From assembly GCA_934622035.1 (NCBI GenBank), contig CAKTVG010000003.1, positions 62,001 through 126,000 of the forward strand: a DNA stretch of 64,000 bases, written 5' to 3'. Both the position numbers and the translations under genes were made by a program. The notes beneath the pieces were generated by a model that ran no database searches, was not told the origin of the DNA, and worked only from the letters and a program-made list of their open reading frames with translations. This DNA comes from an uncultured Oscillospiraceae bacterium. GTDB lineage: Bacteria > Bacillota > Clostridia > Oscillospirales > Oscillospiraceae. Of this stretch, positions 16,423 through 24,896 are shown piece after piece; the stretch's first letter is position 1, and the number at the start of each line of letters is the position of its first letter.

Positions 16423-18867
16423 TCATTCGTCGCTGTTCACGTCGGCAAACACGCCGACAGCGCGGTTTTTGCTTTGTTTGGAGAATTCCCGCATGCAGAA
16501 GGCCACAAGCTGGCGCAGCGTGCGCGTATTGATGCAGCTGAGCGTCAGGCGGCAGCGGTAGCGGTAATTCACACGGGCGACGGCCGCGGGCGCAGGCCCG
16601 AGGATCACCGCCGTTTCCGATTGATAATAGGGCGAGGCCAGCTGTGCGGCAAGCATGGCGCGCAGCTCCAGCGCCGCCTGCCAGACCTCCTCCTCCGCGA
16701 GGCCGTGAAAGGTCACGGTGATCAAATCGCGGAAGGGCGGACAGCCGCGCGCCTGCCGCAGCGGCAACTCCGCAGCGAAAAAGGCGTCGTAGTCCTGCCG
16801 CGCCGCAAGCACCAAAACTTGGTTCTCCGGCGTCATGGTCTGAACGACCGCGCGTCCGGCGGTCTCGCCGCGCCCCGCGCGTCCGACCACCTGCGTGACC
16901 ATACTGAATGTCGTCTCGGCGGCCTTGTAGGAGCCGACATAGAGCGACATGTCCGCGTCCAGCACGCCGACAAGCGTGACCTTTTCAAAATTCAGTCCCT
17001 TTGTCACCATCTGCGTGCCGAGAAGAATCGGTACCTCACGGTCGCGAAATTCGTTCAGCAGCTTTTCGTGGGTGTGCACCGCGGAGATCGTGTCCGCATC
17101 CATCCGCAGAACCTCCGTGCCGGGCAGCAGCTGAGCCAGCTGCTCCTGCACCTTCTGCGTGCCGCAGCCGATCTGCTTCAGGTGTCCGCCGCAGACGGGG
17201 CAGTGCGCCGGCATGGGCTCGGAACGGCCGCAGTAGTGGCACATCAGCCGCCCATTGGCATGGTGATACGTCAGGTTGACGCTGCACGCCGGGCAGGCGG
17301 GCACATAGCCGCAGTCCACGCAAGCGATCATTCGGCTTGTGCCTCTTCGATTCAGAAAGAGGATGGACTGCTGATGATTTTTCAGGTTCTCCCGCAGCGC
17401 AATGAGCAGCGGCTCGCTGATGGCCGTCGGATTGCCGGATTTCAGCTCCTGCTTCAGATCCACGATCTCGACCGGCGGCAGTGCGCAGCGGTTATAGCGG
17501 CTGCGCAGGGTATACAGGCGGTAAACGCCCTGTTTTGCGCGGTGCATGCTTTCGATGCTCGGCGTTGCCGAGCCGAGGAGCACGAGCGCGCGCTCCTGCA
17601 CGCCGCGGTAAATGGCAACCTCACGCGCATGATAGCGCGGAGAATTTTCGGATTTATAGGTATGCTCCTGCTCCTCGTCCACAATCAGAAGGCCGAGGCT
17701 CTGTACGGGTGCAAATACGGCAGAGCGCGTGCCGATGACGACCGGCGCCGCGCCGCTTTTGATGCGTTTCCAGGTGTCATAGCGCTCCGGAATGCTCAGA
17801 CTGCTGTGCAGCACGGCGACCTTTTCGCCAAAATGCGCCGCAAACAAGGAAAGCAGCTGGGGCGTGAGCGCGATTTCCGGCACGAGCAGAAGCGCTCCGC
17901 GCCCCTGTGCAAGGCATCGGGAAATCAGTGCGATATAAACGGAGGTTTTTCCGCTGCCGGTCACGCCATACAGAAGCGCAACGCCCGGCTTTTCCTCCGC
18001 CTGCTGCGCGGCAAGGCCGTCGCAGGCACGCTGCTGCTCGTCATTGAGAACCAGCGGCCCGGCGGAGGCTTCAGCCGCAGGCTTTGCGCAGCGAAGCTCC
18101 TCCTGCTGCCGCGAGGTCAGATAGCCCAGCGTCTCCAGGCGGTTGAGCACCGCCGCCGTCGCGCCGGTGAAATAGCACAGCTCCTTCGCGGCGCACTCGC
18201 CCAGCGCAGAGAGCATCTCCAGCACGGCATATTGCAGCGGCGCGGTGCGGCGCTTGGACTGTGCATAGCTCATCGCCTCCTCCGCCGTTACGGAAAGAGA
18301 CACGATGCGCTCGGTTTTGTCCCGCACGCGGCGGCGGTGCGCCGTGTCGCAGGTCAGAAGCTTTTTGTGCATCAGCCAGCGCAGCGATTCCTCCAGCGTC
18401 TCCTCGGAAAACTGCTTTTGCAGCGTCTGCTTATCGGCGCTGCCGCCCAAAGCGGCAATCGCCTGCATCACGGCAAGCGCGTCCGGGCGGCGCGACAGCA
18501 TGGCCTCCCACTGCATCTCCGGTACGATGCTGTAGCGGCTGCGCTCCATAAACCAGATGCCCGCCGGGAGAATCGCCTTGATTGCATCGTAAAAGGTGCA
18601 GAAGTAGCGCTCTCTTAGGAAAGCCGCAAGGTGCAGCTCACGATCGTCCAAAACAGGAGCTTCATCCAGCACGGCGGCAATCGGCTTCAGCTCGGTTTTC
18701 TGCCCCTGCGTCAGCGCCAGCACGACGCCCTCGCTCGGGCGGTTGCCTCTGCCGAAGGGCACGCGCACGCGCATGCCCGGCCGGGGCACCATGCCGTCGG
18801 GAACGCGATAATCATAGGGCTTGTCTATGGCAAAAACCGCCGCCGAAACGGCAATTTTGGCAATCAC
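16423..18867 (-). CDS. priA: Primosomal protein N' (replication restart helicase)
   Basis: 814 residues, full length. Helicase motifs GVTGSGKTSVY (Walker A, near 303) and VDEEQEHTYKSE (near 395) with motif VI VGRAGRGETAGRA near 665. Eight cysteines between about 516 and 560 (CVDCGYVPACPACS, CHYCGRSEPMPAHCPVCGG) form the zinc-binding insert. PriA recognises stalled forks and D-loops and loads the replicative helicase. It follows rpoZ by nine bases; coaBC, which lies between these genes in B. subtilis, is absent. Confidence 0.97.
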   Translation of the reverse strand: MIAKIAVSAAVFAIDKPYDYRVPDGMVPRPGMRVRVPFGRGNRPSEGVVLALTQGQKTELKPIAAVLDEAPVLDDRELHLAAFLRERYFCTFYDAIKAILPAGIWFMERSRYSIVPEMQWEAMLSRRPDALAVMQAIAALGGSADKQTLQKQFSEETLEESLRWLMHKKLLTCDTAHRRRVRDKTERIVSLSVTAEEAMSYAQSKRRTAPLQYAVLEMLSALGECAAKELCYFTGATAAVLNRLETLGYLTSRQQEELRCAKPAAEASAGPLVLNDEQQRACDGLAAQQAEEKPGVALLYGVTGSGKTSVYIALISRCLAQGRGALLLVPEIALTPQLLSLFAAHFGEKVAVLHSSLSIPERYDTWKRIKSGAAPVVIGTRSAVFAPVQSLGLLIVDEEQEHTYKSENSPRYHAREVAIYRGVQERALVLLGSATPSIESMHRAKQGVYRLYTLRSRYNRCALPPVEIVDLKQELKSGNPTAISEPLLIALRENLKNHQQSILFLNRRGTSRMIACVDCGYVPACPACSVNLTYHHANGRLMCHYCGRSEPMPAHCPVCGGHLKQIGCGTQKVQEQLAQLLPGTEVLRMDADTISAVHTHEKLLNEFRDREVPILLGTQMVTKGLNFEKVTLVGVLDADMSLYVGSYKAAETTFSMVTQVVGRAGRGETAGRAVVQTMTPENQVLVLAARQDYDAFFAAELPLRQARGCPPFRDLITVTFHGLAEEEVWQAALELRAMLAAQLASPYYQSETAVILGPAPAAVARVNYRYRCRLTLSCINTRTLRQLVAFCMREFSKQSKNRAVGVFADVNSDE

Positions 18868-18876
18868 AGGGGAACC

Positions 18877-19071
18877 TTACTCGCGGATTCTGGCCGACAG
18901 CTTGCCCTCCGCGACCTCGCGGATCGCCAGCGTAACGGGCTTATCCTCCAGCGGGATATGATACGTTTCGGATTCGATGGAGATCTGTCTTGCCCGGCGG
19001 GCGATGACGTTGACCATCAGATAGCGGCTGTCAATATTCTTCAGAAGTTTGGCCATTGCAGGATACAGCAT
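18877..19071 (-). CDS. rpoZ: DNA-directed RNA polymerase omega subunit
   Basis: 64 residues starting MLYPAMAKLLKNIDSRYLMV. The core VNVIARRARQIS matches the omega signature (V-x-x-x-A-R-R-A-R-Q), and PVTLAIREVAEGKL follows. Omega aids assembly and stability of RNA polymerase. The ATG at 19071 is preferred, with GGAGG ten bases upstream inside the end of gmk; the frame extends upstream only as gmk read out of frame. gmk-rpoZ order is standard. Confidence 0.93.
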   Translation of the reverse strand: MLYPAMAKLLKNIDSRYLMVNVIARRARQISIESETYHIPLEDKPVTLAIREVAEGKLSARIRE

Positions 19072-19073
19072 AA

Positions 19074-19673
19074 TTAAAGTTCCTCCCTGAGTGCTTGAAA
19101 TTGATATTCGGACCGGCACGCCTCCGCCGTCAGGATTGCCTGAACCTTGTCGGCGGCATGCTCGACTGTGTCGTTTGTAATGATGTATTGATAGTGTTCC
19201 GCGGTTTTGCATTCCTCAATCGCGATGTGCAGGCGGCGCTCCGCGATTTCCGGCGCGGTATCTCCCCTGCCGAGTAGGCGGTGGCGTAGCTCGTCAAAGG
19301 ACGGCGGCGCGACAAAGATGGAAATCGCATCCGGCCTGCGGCGGATGACCTGAAGCGCACCCTGCACCTCGATCTCCAGCACAACGCTGACGCCCTGCGC
19401 CAACGCGTCGTTCAAGGCTTTTTCCGGCGTGCCGTAATAATTTCCGGCGTAGCTGGCATGCTCCAGGAGCTCGCCGTTGGCGATCATTTCTTCAAAGCGC
19501 GGCTTATCCACAAAGAAATAGTGGATGCCGTCCAGCTCGCCCGGCCGCATGGCACGCGTCGTGGCGGAGACGGAGTAGCGCAGCGACGGATTGCGGCGCA
19601 TGACCTCTTTCAAAACCGTTCCCTTTCCCACCCCGGAGGGGCCGGAAACAATGATAATTCTTCCCTGATTCAT
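19074..19673 (-). CDS. gmk: Guanylate kinase
   Basis: 199 residues. P-loop GPSGVGKGTV at residues 10-19; the GMP-binding segment SATTRAMRPGELDGIHYFFV at about 37-56. Converts GMP to GDP with ATP. It overlaps remA by four bases and precedes rpoZ by two. As a (p)ppGpp target in Firmicutes, it lies at the junction of nucleotide supply and stringent control. Confidence 0.97.
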   Translation of the reverse strand: MNQGRIIIVSGPSGVGKGTVLKEVMRRNPSLRYSVSATTRAMRPGELDGIHYFFVDKPRFEEMIANGELLEHASYAGNYYGTPEKALNDALAQGVSVVLEIEVQGALQVIRRRPDAISIFVAPPSFDELRHRLLGRGDTAPEIAERRLHIAIEECKTAEHYQYIITNDTVEHAADKVQAILTAEACRSEYQFQALREEL

Positions 19674-19942
19674 ACGCTTTCTTCCTCGTCGTGGTAGGTT
19701 TCTTCCGGCCGGTCCGCCAGGCGGCGTGCAATCGTCTCCGGCGGAATGGCCGACAGAATCACATGATCGGTGTCCATGATGATCACCGCGCGGGTCTTTC
19801 GGCCATAGCTGGCGTCAATAAGCATTGCGCGATCCTTTGCCTCCTGCACCAGACGCTTGATGGGCGCCGAGTCCGGAGAGACAATGGTCAGCAGCCGCTC
19901 CGCCGAAACCATATTGCCGAAGCCGATGTTGATCAGTCCCAT
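19670..19942 (-). CDS. remA: RemA-like extracellular matrix regulator (DUF370)
   Basis: 90 residues starting MGLINIGFGNMVSAERLLTI, with the family core APIKRLVQEAKDRAMLIDAS and GRKTRAVIIMDTDHVILSAI. RemA forms ring-shaped oligomers that wrap DNA and activates biofilm matrix genes in B. subtilis; osmotic adaptation has also been linked. Position between yicC/yloC and gmk is conserved. The targets in this organism are unknown. Confidence 0.93.
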   Translation of the reverse strand: MGLINIGFGNMVSAERLLTIVSPDSAPIKRLVQEAKDRAMLIDASYGRKTRAVIIMDTDHVILSAIPPETIARRLADRPEETYHDEEESV

Positions 19943-19945
19943 GGC

Positions 19946-20824
19946 TTACTCGATGTTCTGGATCTGCTCGCGGATCTTTTCCAGCTCCGCCTTGATTTCG
20001 ACGACGTTTCGCGCCTGCTCGATATCGTTGCCCTTCGAGCCGATGGTGTTTGCCTCGCGGTTCATCTCCTGAAGCAGGAAATCCAGCTTCCGGCCGACGC
20101 TGCCGCCGTCGGTCAGCAGCTTGTCCATCTGGGCAAGATGGCTGCGCAGACGGACGGTCTCCTCGTCCACCGCGATTTTATCGGCAAAAATTGCCGCCTC
20201 GGTCAGGATTCGGCCCTCGTCGATGGTTGTGCTTGCAAGCACCTCACGCATTTTCGTCTCCAGACGCGTGCGGTATTCCTGCACCGTCACCGGGCTGCGC
20301 GCCTCCACGCGCTGCACATAGGAAAGGATCGTCGCCGCGCGGCTGCGCAGGTCGGCGACCATGGCCTCGCCCTCCGTGGCACGCATTGCGTCATAGGCGG
20401 CAAGCGCCTCCTGTGCCACGCTGACAAAGTCCGCCGTGATCTGCTTTTCGTCCTCCTCCTGCTTTTCCACGACGAACACATCGGGGAAGCGGGAAAGAGA
20501 AACCGCGCTGATATCCTCGCGGACGTCGTAATCCCGCGCGATCGTGCGCAGAGCCTCGAGATAGCCCTCAAGCACCGGACGGTTCAGAGAAATGCGGACA
20601 TTTTCGTCCGCCGCCGCGTTGACGGTGACGAACATATCCACCTTGCCCCGGTTGACGTGCTCCTTGACGCACTGCTTCAGCGCGTCCTCCACATAGGAAA
20701 ACGCACGCGGCACGCGGACATTGCAGTCCAGAAAGCGGTTGTTCACCGAGCGCAGCTCCACTGTGATCTCTCTGCCGCCCAGCGTCCGCACCGCACGGCC
20801 ATAGCCGGTCATGCTGTGAATCAT
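19946..20824 (-). CDS. yicC: YicC/YloC family endoribonuclease
   Basis: 292 residues starting MIHSMTGYGRAVRTLGGREI, the typical opening, with SVNNRFLDCNVRVPR and the C-terminal GSKGNDIEQARNVVEIKAELEKIREQIQNIE coiled tail. Family members are divalent-metal RNA endonucleases. It starts 19 bases after the J-domain gene and ends three bases before remA. The opening matches the known N-terminus, so the start is secure. Confidence 0.95.
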   Translation of the reverse strand: MIHSMTGYGRAVRTLGGREITVELRSVNNRFLDCNVRVPRAFSYVEDALKQCVKEHVNRGKVDMFVTVNAAADENVRISLNRPVLEGYLEALRTIARDYDVREDISAVSLSRFPDVFVVEKQEEDEKQITADFVSVAQEALAAYDAMRATEGEAMVADLRSRAATILSYVQRVEARSPVTVQEYRTRLETKMREVLASTTIDEGRILTEAAIFADKIAVDEETVRLRSHLAQMDKLLTDGGSVGRKLDFLLQEMNREANTIGSKGNDIEQARNVVEIKAELEKIREQIQNIE

Positions 20825-20843
20825 GGTGTTCCTCTCCTTCCGT

Positions 20844-21431
20844 TTACCGGCAGCTGTTGCACAGGCAGTTCAGGCACAGCATTGAGCTGCAGCAGCCGCA
20901 AAGGTCGTCCGTTGCGTCCGTGTACTGTGTCTGCCGGTAGGTATTTCCGCCGCCTCTGAGATTGTTCAGAGCGGACTGATATTCGATATTATTGGGATCC
21001 ATATTGACCGCGATGCGGTAATTCTGCGCCGCCTCGTCCATCCAACCGCGCCGCTGTGCAATCGCGCCGCGCAGGAAATACCATTCCGCGTTGTGCTGCG
21101 CAACCGCGTCCAGCTTTGCCTCCGCCTGATCGAGCGCACCCATGCGGATGAGCCGCCGCACCTCGTCAAGGTCGCTTCCGGCATAGCTTGCACCGCCGTA
21201 GGCCGTGCCGCCGCTGTAGGACGAGCCGGAGGACTGCGCCGCGCCGCCGCCCTTGGTCAGGGTGTCGTAGGCCTCGTTGATTTCCTTCATTTTCTCCTGC
21301 GCGAGGTCGGCAAGCGGATTGTCGGTATAGTTGTCCGGATGGTATTTCCGGGCGAGATCGCGGTAAGCCTTCTTGATCTGCTCCTGCGACGCGCCGTGCG
21401 GCACGCCGAGAACCTCATAGGGGTCTTTCAT
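20844..21431 (-). CDS. J-domain protein with Cys-rich tail
   Basis: 195 residues. A J domain (1-62) has the HPD tripeptide in YHPDNYTDN; next a Gly/Ser-rich linker (64-90), then a helical TPR-like region (ADLDEVRRLIRMGALDQAEAKLDAVAQHN through NIEYQSALNNLRGGG). The last 17 residues hold seven cysteines (LCGCCSSMLCLNCLCNSCR). The J domain should stimulate DnaK ATPase; the Cys tail could bind zinc or an iron-sulfur cluster, which is inference. It overlaps the DUF5685 gene by four bases, so the two are translated together. Confidence 0.88.
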   Translation of the reverse strand: MKDPYEVLGVPHGASQEQIKKAYRDLARKYHPDNYTDNPLADLAQEKMKEINEAYDTLTKGGGAAQSSGSSYSGGTAYGGASYAGSDLDEVRRLIRMGALDQAEAKLDAVAQHNAEWYFLRGAIAQRRGWMDEAAQNYRIAVNMDPNNIEYQSALNNLRGGGNTYRQTQYTDATDDLCGCCSSMLCLNCLCNSCR

Positions 21432-22294
21432 TTTTTGCTCCTTTTGCGGAAGGTCCCCGCCGCGACGCTGTGCAGCACCGCGGGCAGACCATAGTAAATA
21501 ATGTTGGTCAGAATCGCGCCGTCCTCGCGCGGGGGCAGCAGCTCCAGCGCCGTGGCGGCAAGGCCGATGGAGGCGTCGATGGTCTCCAGCAGTCGGGTCT
21601 TATCCTCAGGGCACAGCGCGCCGTTTTCCAGTGCGTATCGATAGCGCAGCGGATTATACGCATTTGCTTTGACGTCCTGCGGAAGATCGTCCAGCGCATC
21701 GGCCAGATAGAGAAAACGGCCGGTGTGATAGAGCAGCAGCTCCGCTGCGCGGCGCTCCGGCTCGTCTTCAAAGTATACGGCGCAGCCCTTCAGCAGGCTG
21801 GCAAAGGCGTCTGCCGTGCGGTCAAGGCTGGGACAATTCGCCTGCTCCAGGCGGTGCAGCTGCTCGAGCTTTTCCCCGAACAGCCGGTCGGCCTCCGGAC
21901 GCCGCCGGACCGCTCTGCGGTAGCTGCCGCGGTAAAACCACAGTGCCAGCCGCGCCGCGAACCGGTGCAGGCGCTTACCGTCCCGCTCCGCATCGCGCAG
22001 CTTCCAATAGGACAGCAGCACGCTCATGTCTGCCGCGTAATCCATGGCGCTGTCGCGCGCCACGCAATCCTTGCGGCAAAAGGGATTCGCCGGGCAGAAG
22101 CAGCGCGCCGTCTGTGCTCTTTTCCCGCTTTTCAGCAGAAAATAGAGGAAGGTCATATCGTAATTGACAAGGAAGCGGCCGCGGAAGCCATAGCGTTCCT
22201 TCAGGCAGCAGCACAGGCCGCAATAGGCCGCGCGATAACGTCGGTAATCCTCCTGTGACAGCTTGTCCTTTCTCGGCAGTACATATCCAAACAC
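21428..22294 (-). CDS. DUF5685 family protein
   Basis: 288 residues starting (V)FGYVLPRKDKLSQEDYRRYR from a GTG codon. Conserved cysteine clusters are YCGLCCCLKERYG (about 24-36) and CFCPANPFCRKDC (about 63-77). The rest is helical with many Arg and Leu, with GRFLYLADALDDLPQDVKAN near residue 195. No enzyme motif is known to me for this family. GGTGAG lies upstream of the GTG at 22294, two bases after rseC ends. The helical core and Asp-rich LADALDD segment loosely recall isoprenoid-synthase-like folds, low confidence. Coupled to the Cys-tailed J-domain protein downstream. Confidence 0.82.
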   Translation of the reverse strand: MFGYVLPRKDKLSQEDYRRYRAAYCGLCCCLKERYGFRGRFLVNYDMTFLYFLLKSGKRAQTARCFCPANPFCRKDCVARDSAMDYAADMSVLLSYWKLRDAERDGKRLHRFAARLALWFYRGSYRRAVRRRPEADRLFGEKLEQLHRLEQANCPSLDRTADAFASLLKGCAVYFEDEPERRAAELLLYHTGRFLYLADALDDLPQDVKANAYNPLRYRYALENGALCPEDKTRLLETIDASIGLAATALELLPPREDGAILTNIIYYGLPAVLHSVAAGTFRKRSKK

Positions 22295-22296
22295 GC

Positions 22297-22698
22297 TCAG
22301 CTCACCCGCTCCACAATTCGATAGGCCGGCGGGCGGCGGCGCACATGCCGGTCGTACAGGAAGGCCGGAATCAAGCCCAGCGCGAAGCCCGCCAAGCCCC
22401 ACCAGCCCGCGCCGGAGGCGAAGGCCTGCGCCGTGAGGTAGGCCGCCAGGAACAAAGCCAGCGGCAGCAGATACACCAGCGCCGCCGCACGCAAAACCGT
22501 CCCGCCGCCGGACTCAATGTACACCAGCTCGCCTGGCTGGGCGTGAATGGGATTCTCCGCAACCACACGCACCGTCTGTTTCACGGCGCCGCAGCCTGCG
22601 CACTGGTGGCAGTCGCCGCTGCACGCGCTCTTTCTCTCCACGGCGACCTCCGCGCTCTCCTGCGAGAGCAGGGCCGTCACACGAGCCGTCTGGCGCAT
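22297..22698 (-). CDS. RseC/MucC-like SoxR-reducing system protein
   Basis: 133 residues: MRQTARVTALLSQESAEVAV, then cysteines CSGDCHQCAGC (about 27-37), an ESGGGTVLRAAALVYLLPLA segment and two membrane helices (about 72-92 and 98-117), ending in a basic cytosolic tail. RseC in Rhodobacter/E. coli works with the Rnf/Rsx complex to reduce SoxR; no rnf genes are visible here. The ATG overlaps the cdaR stop by one base (TGATG). Redox role is by family only. Confidence 0.85.
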   Translation of the reverse strand: MRQTARVTALLSQESAEVAVERKSACSGDCHQCAGCGAVKQTVRVVAENPIHAQPGELVYIESGGGTVLRAAALVYLLPLALFLAAYLTAQAFASGAGWWGLAGFALGLIPAFLYDRHVRRRPPAYRIVERVS

Positions 22699-23951
22699 CA
22701 CGACTCCATTTCGCTCGACAGGATCACCGGCACCGTATACGGTCCGCCGATGACGCCCGCGTTCGCAGCCGGGGTGTCCAGGCTGACCTCCAGCGTGACA
22801 TCCTTCGTCTTTGCGTCATATCCGGCCGCCAGGTCGGCAACCACACGCAGATCGGACGCCGTGAGCTTTTCCAGGACCGCGGGCTTGCCGCGCAGCTGAA
22901 TCTTGATGCTCTGCGTACCGAAGGAAGCGTTGTTATCGTCGTTCTTCCTCTCGATCTGCGAAACCGGAACGGTAATTTCCTTGGTCGTCAGACCGACCAG
23001 CTCCAGCTTGACCTCCACCGTTTCCGAGGCGTTCAGGCTGATAATGCCGCTGGGCAGATTGGGGTTGACCGTGAGCGTCTGGCTATAGACCTTCATCTCC
23101 GCCAGATCTACCGTTTTGACCGACAGCTCCTCCGGCATGGCCGCGAGGTCAGCCTCGTTGCCGGTCACGCGAATCGCCTTTGGCTCAATGGACCATTTCA
23201 GGTCGTCCTTCGTCGCGCCGCCGCCCTCGACCACATCGATGGTAAGCTTTACATCCTTGTATTGCAGGATGGGCAGCATCACGCGGACGGTGTCGCTCGA
23301 AACGGTCGTATAGCTGCTGAGTGTCAGGACATTGCCGTCGCTGTCGTAGAGCTGATAGGAATACTCGCCGTCGATCAGGGAGGTCGCTCCCGTCAGATCC
23401 ACGGTGACCTGCGCATGGTCGATCTTTGCCACCTCGTCGGCCGGCCCGCTGATGGTCAGTGCATCCGGCTGGACGGAGACGGTATTGGCCTGATAGGTAT
23501 AGCCCTCGGCCAGCTCGCCGGTAAAGACGACGTTCACCGGGACGTCCGGATTGGTCTTGACCTCGCTGACCTTGACGGAAATGCGGGAAGGCGTGCTGCT
23601 GATTTCGCTGACGTCTCCGGTCGCCACGGTGTCCGGCAGGACAAGAGTCCACGTCAGCTGGTATTCGCCGCTCGCGGAAATGCGGGACACATCCGCAACG
23701 GCGGTCACGGTTTCGTTGTTCAGCTCCTTCAGGTCGGAGCGGCGGGCCATCATCTTTACGCTGACCCTGGCGTTGTCGCCGCCGGTCAGCATCAGGCCGC
23801 GCGCCGTCAGCGCATCGAGGCCCTCAAACTGGACGGGAATGGAATTGATTGTGGTCGAATCGTCCGGATTGACCACGGTAACGGCGTAAAACCAGAGGCA
23901 CACGGAGACGACCAGCGCCAGCAGAAATGCCAGAATCTTATTTTTCTGCAT
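22698..23951 (-). CDS. cdaR: YbbR-domain regulator of diadenylate cyclase (CdaR)
   Basis: 417 residues starting MQKNKILAFLLALVVSVCLW: one N-terminal membrane helix and then an extracytoplasmic part made of about four YbbR repeats of roughly 80 residues (for example NPDVPVNVVFTGELAEGYTY and VKLELVGLTTKEITVPVSQI). CdaR binds the CdaA cyclase in the membrane and tunes c-di-AMP output. AAGGAGG is positioned six bases before the ATG at 23951, which overlaps the cdaA end by 14 bases. glmM, often third in this cluster, is not next to it. Confidence 0.93.
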   Translation of the reverse strand: MQKNKILAFLLALVVSVCLWFYAVTVVNPDDSTTINSIPVQFEGLDALTARGLMLTGGDNARVSVKMMARRSDLKELNNETVTAVADVSRISASGEYQLTWTLVLPDTVATGDVSEISSTPSRISVKVSEVKTNPDVPVNVVFTGELAEGYTYQANTVSVQPDALTISGPADEVAKIDHAQVTVDLTGATSLIDGEYSYQLYDSDGNVLTLSSYTTVSSDTVRVMLPILQYKDVKLTIDVVEGGGATKDDLKWSIEPKAIRVTGNEADLAAMPEELSVKTVDLAEMKVYSQTLTVNPNLPSGIISLNASETVEVKLELVGLTTKEITVPVSQIERKNDDNNASFGTQSIKIQLRGKPAVLEKLTASDLRVVADLAAGYDAKTKDVTLEVSLDTPAANAGVIGGPYTVPVILSSEMES

Positions 23952-24807
23952 CCGAATCCTCCTTCTTTTTCGCGCGCAGCAGGCGCAGAGGGTTGCGGCT
24001 CTTGACCTCTTCCTTGGGCGCAAGCTCGTTCAAAAGGAGCTTTTCCAGCGTCTGCGGCGCGAGATGGCGCTTGAGCATGCCGGAGATCGCCACGGAGATG
24101 GTTCCCGTTTCCTCGGAAACGATCACAACAACGGCGTCGGACACCTCGCTCATGCCGATGCCGGCGCGATGGCGCGTGCCGAGGTCGCTGCTGATGTTGC
24201 GGTTTTCGGTCAGCGGCAGCACGCAGCCTGCGGCCGCGATACGCTCGTTGCGGATAATCACCGCGCCGTCGTGCAGCGCGGCTTTCGTAAAGAAAATGTT
24301 GCGCAGCAGCTCGGAGGAAACCTGTGCATCGACCACGGTGCCGGTCTTCTGATAATCCTCCAGCGAGGTCGTGCGCTCAAATACGATCAGAACACCGGTT
24401 TTCTCGCGGGACATGATCTCGCAGGCCCTGACCGTCTCGCTGATGACGCGGTCGATGTTGCGCTGCTCCTGCTTCATGGAAAGGATCTCACGGAAGGATT
24501 TGCTGCCGAGCTTTTCCAGCATCCGGCGCAGCTCCGGCTGGAACATGATGACCAGGGCGATCAGGCCGATCTCCAGAATCTTATCCAGGAGATAGTTCAT
24601 CAGGTACATGTGCAGCAGGCTCGTGACCGCCGTCAGCAGCAGGATAATCACGATGCTCTTGGCGATGCGCGCCGAGCTGGTCGTCTGGAGCATCAGGATG
24701 ATTTTATAGATCACAAAGGCCACGACCAGAATGTCCACGATGTCCATGATCTGGATTGTCGGGACCAGCGCGGCAAACTCCTTGAAAAAATTGATGATAG
24801 CTTCCAT
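23938..24807 (-). CDS. cdaA: Diadenylate cyclase CdaA (DacA)
   Basis: 289 residues. Three N-terminal membrane helices (about 10-90), then the DisA_N cyclase domain with LHDGAVIIRNERI (near 180) and GTRHRAGIGMSE (near 212), the DGA and RHR motifs that bind ATP and metal. It makes c-di-AMP from two ATP at the membrane; the dinucleotide governs potassium and osmotic balance and wall stress. A consensus-like promoter lies about 60 bases upstream, and it appears to be the first gene of a 16-kb operon. Confidence 0.97.
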   Translation of the reverse strand: MEAIINFFKEFAALVPTIQIMDIVDILVVAFVIYKIILMLQTTSSARIAKSIVIILLLTAVTSLLHMYLMNYLLDKILEIGLIALVIMFQPELRRMLEKLGSKSFREILSMKQEQRNIDRVISETVRACEIMSREKTGVLIVFERTTSLEDYQKTGTVVDAQVSSELLRNIFFTKAALHDGAVIIRNERIAAAGCVLPLTENRNISSDLGTRHRAGIGMSEVSDAVVVIVSEETGTISVAISGMLKRHLAPQTLEKLLLNELAPKEEVKSRNPLRLLRAKKKEDSDAEK

Positions 24808-24867
24808 AGCAAAACTCCGCTCACAGCGTTGGAGCTTTTCGTAAAAAACCCCTACTTTATCTTTTAG

Positions 24868-24896
24868 ATTATAGCCGATTTCCGCAGCAATAGCAA
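24868..24896 (-). promoter_or_regulatory. Promoter heading the cdaA-rsgA gene run
   Basis: TTGCTA (24891-24896), 17-base spacer, TATAAT (24868-24873) on the minus strand. It overlaps the last codons of the cysteine desulfurase gene, with no terminator between, so read-through from upstream is also possible. Confidence 0.75.
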
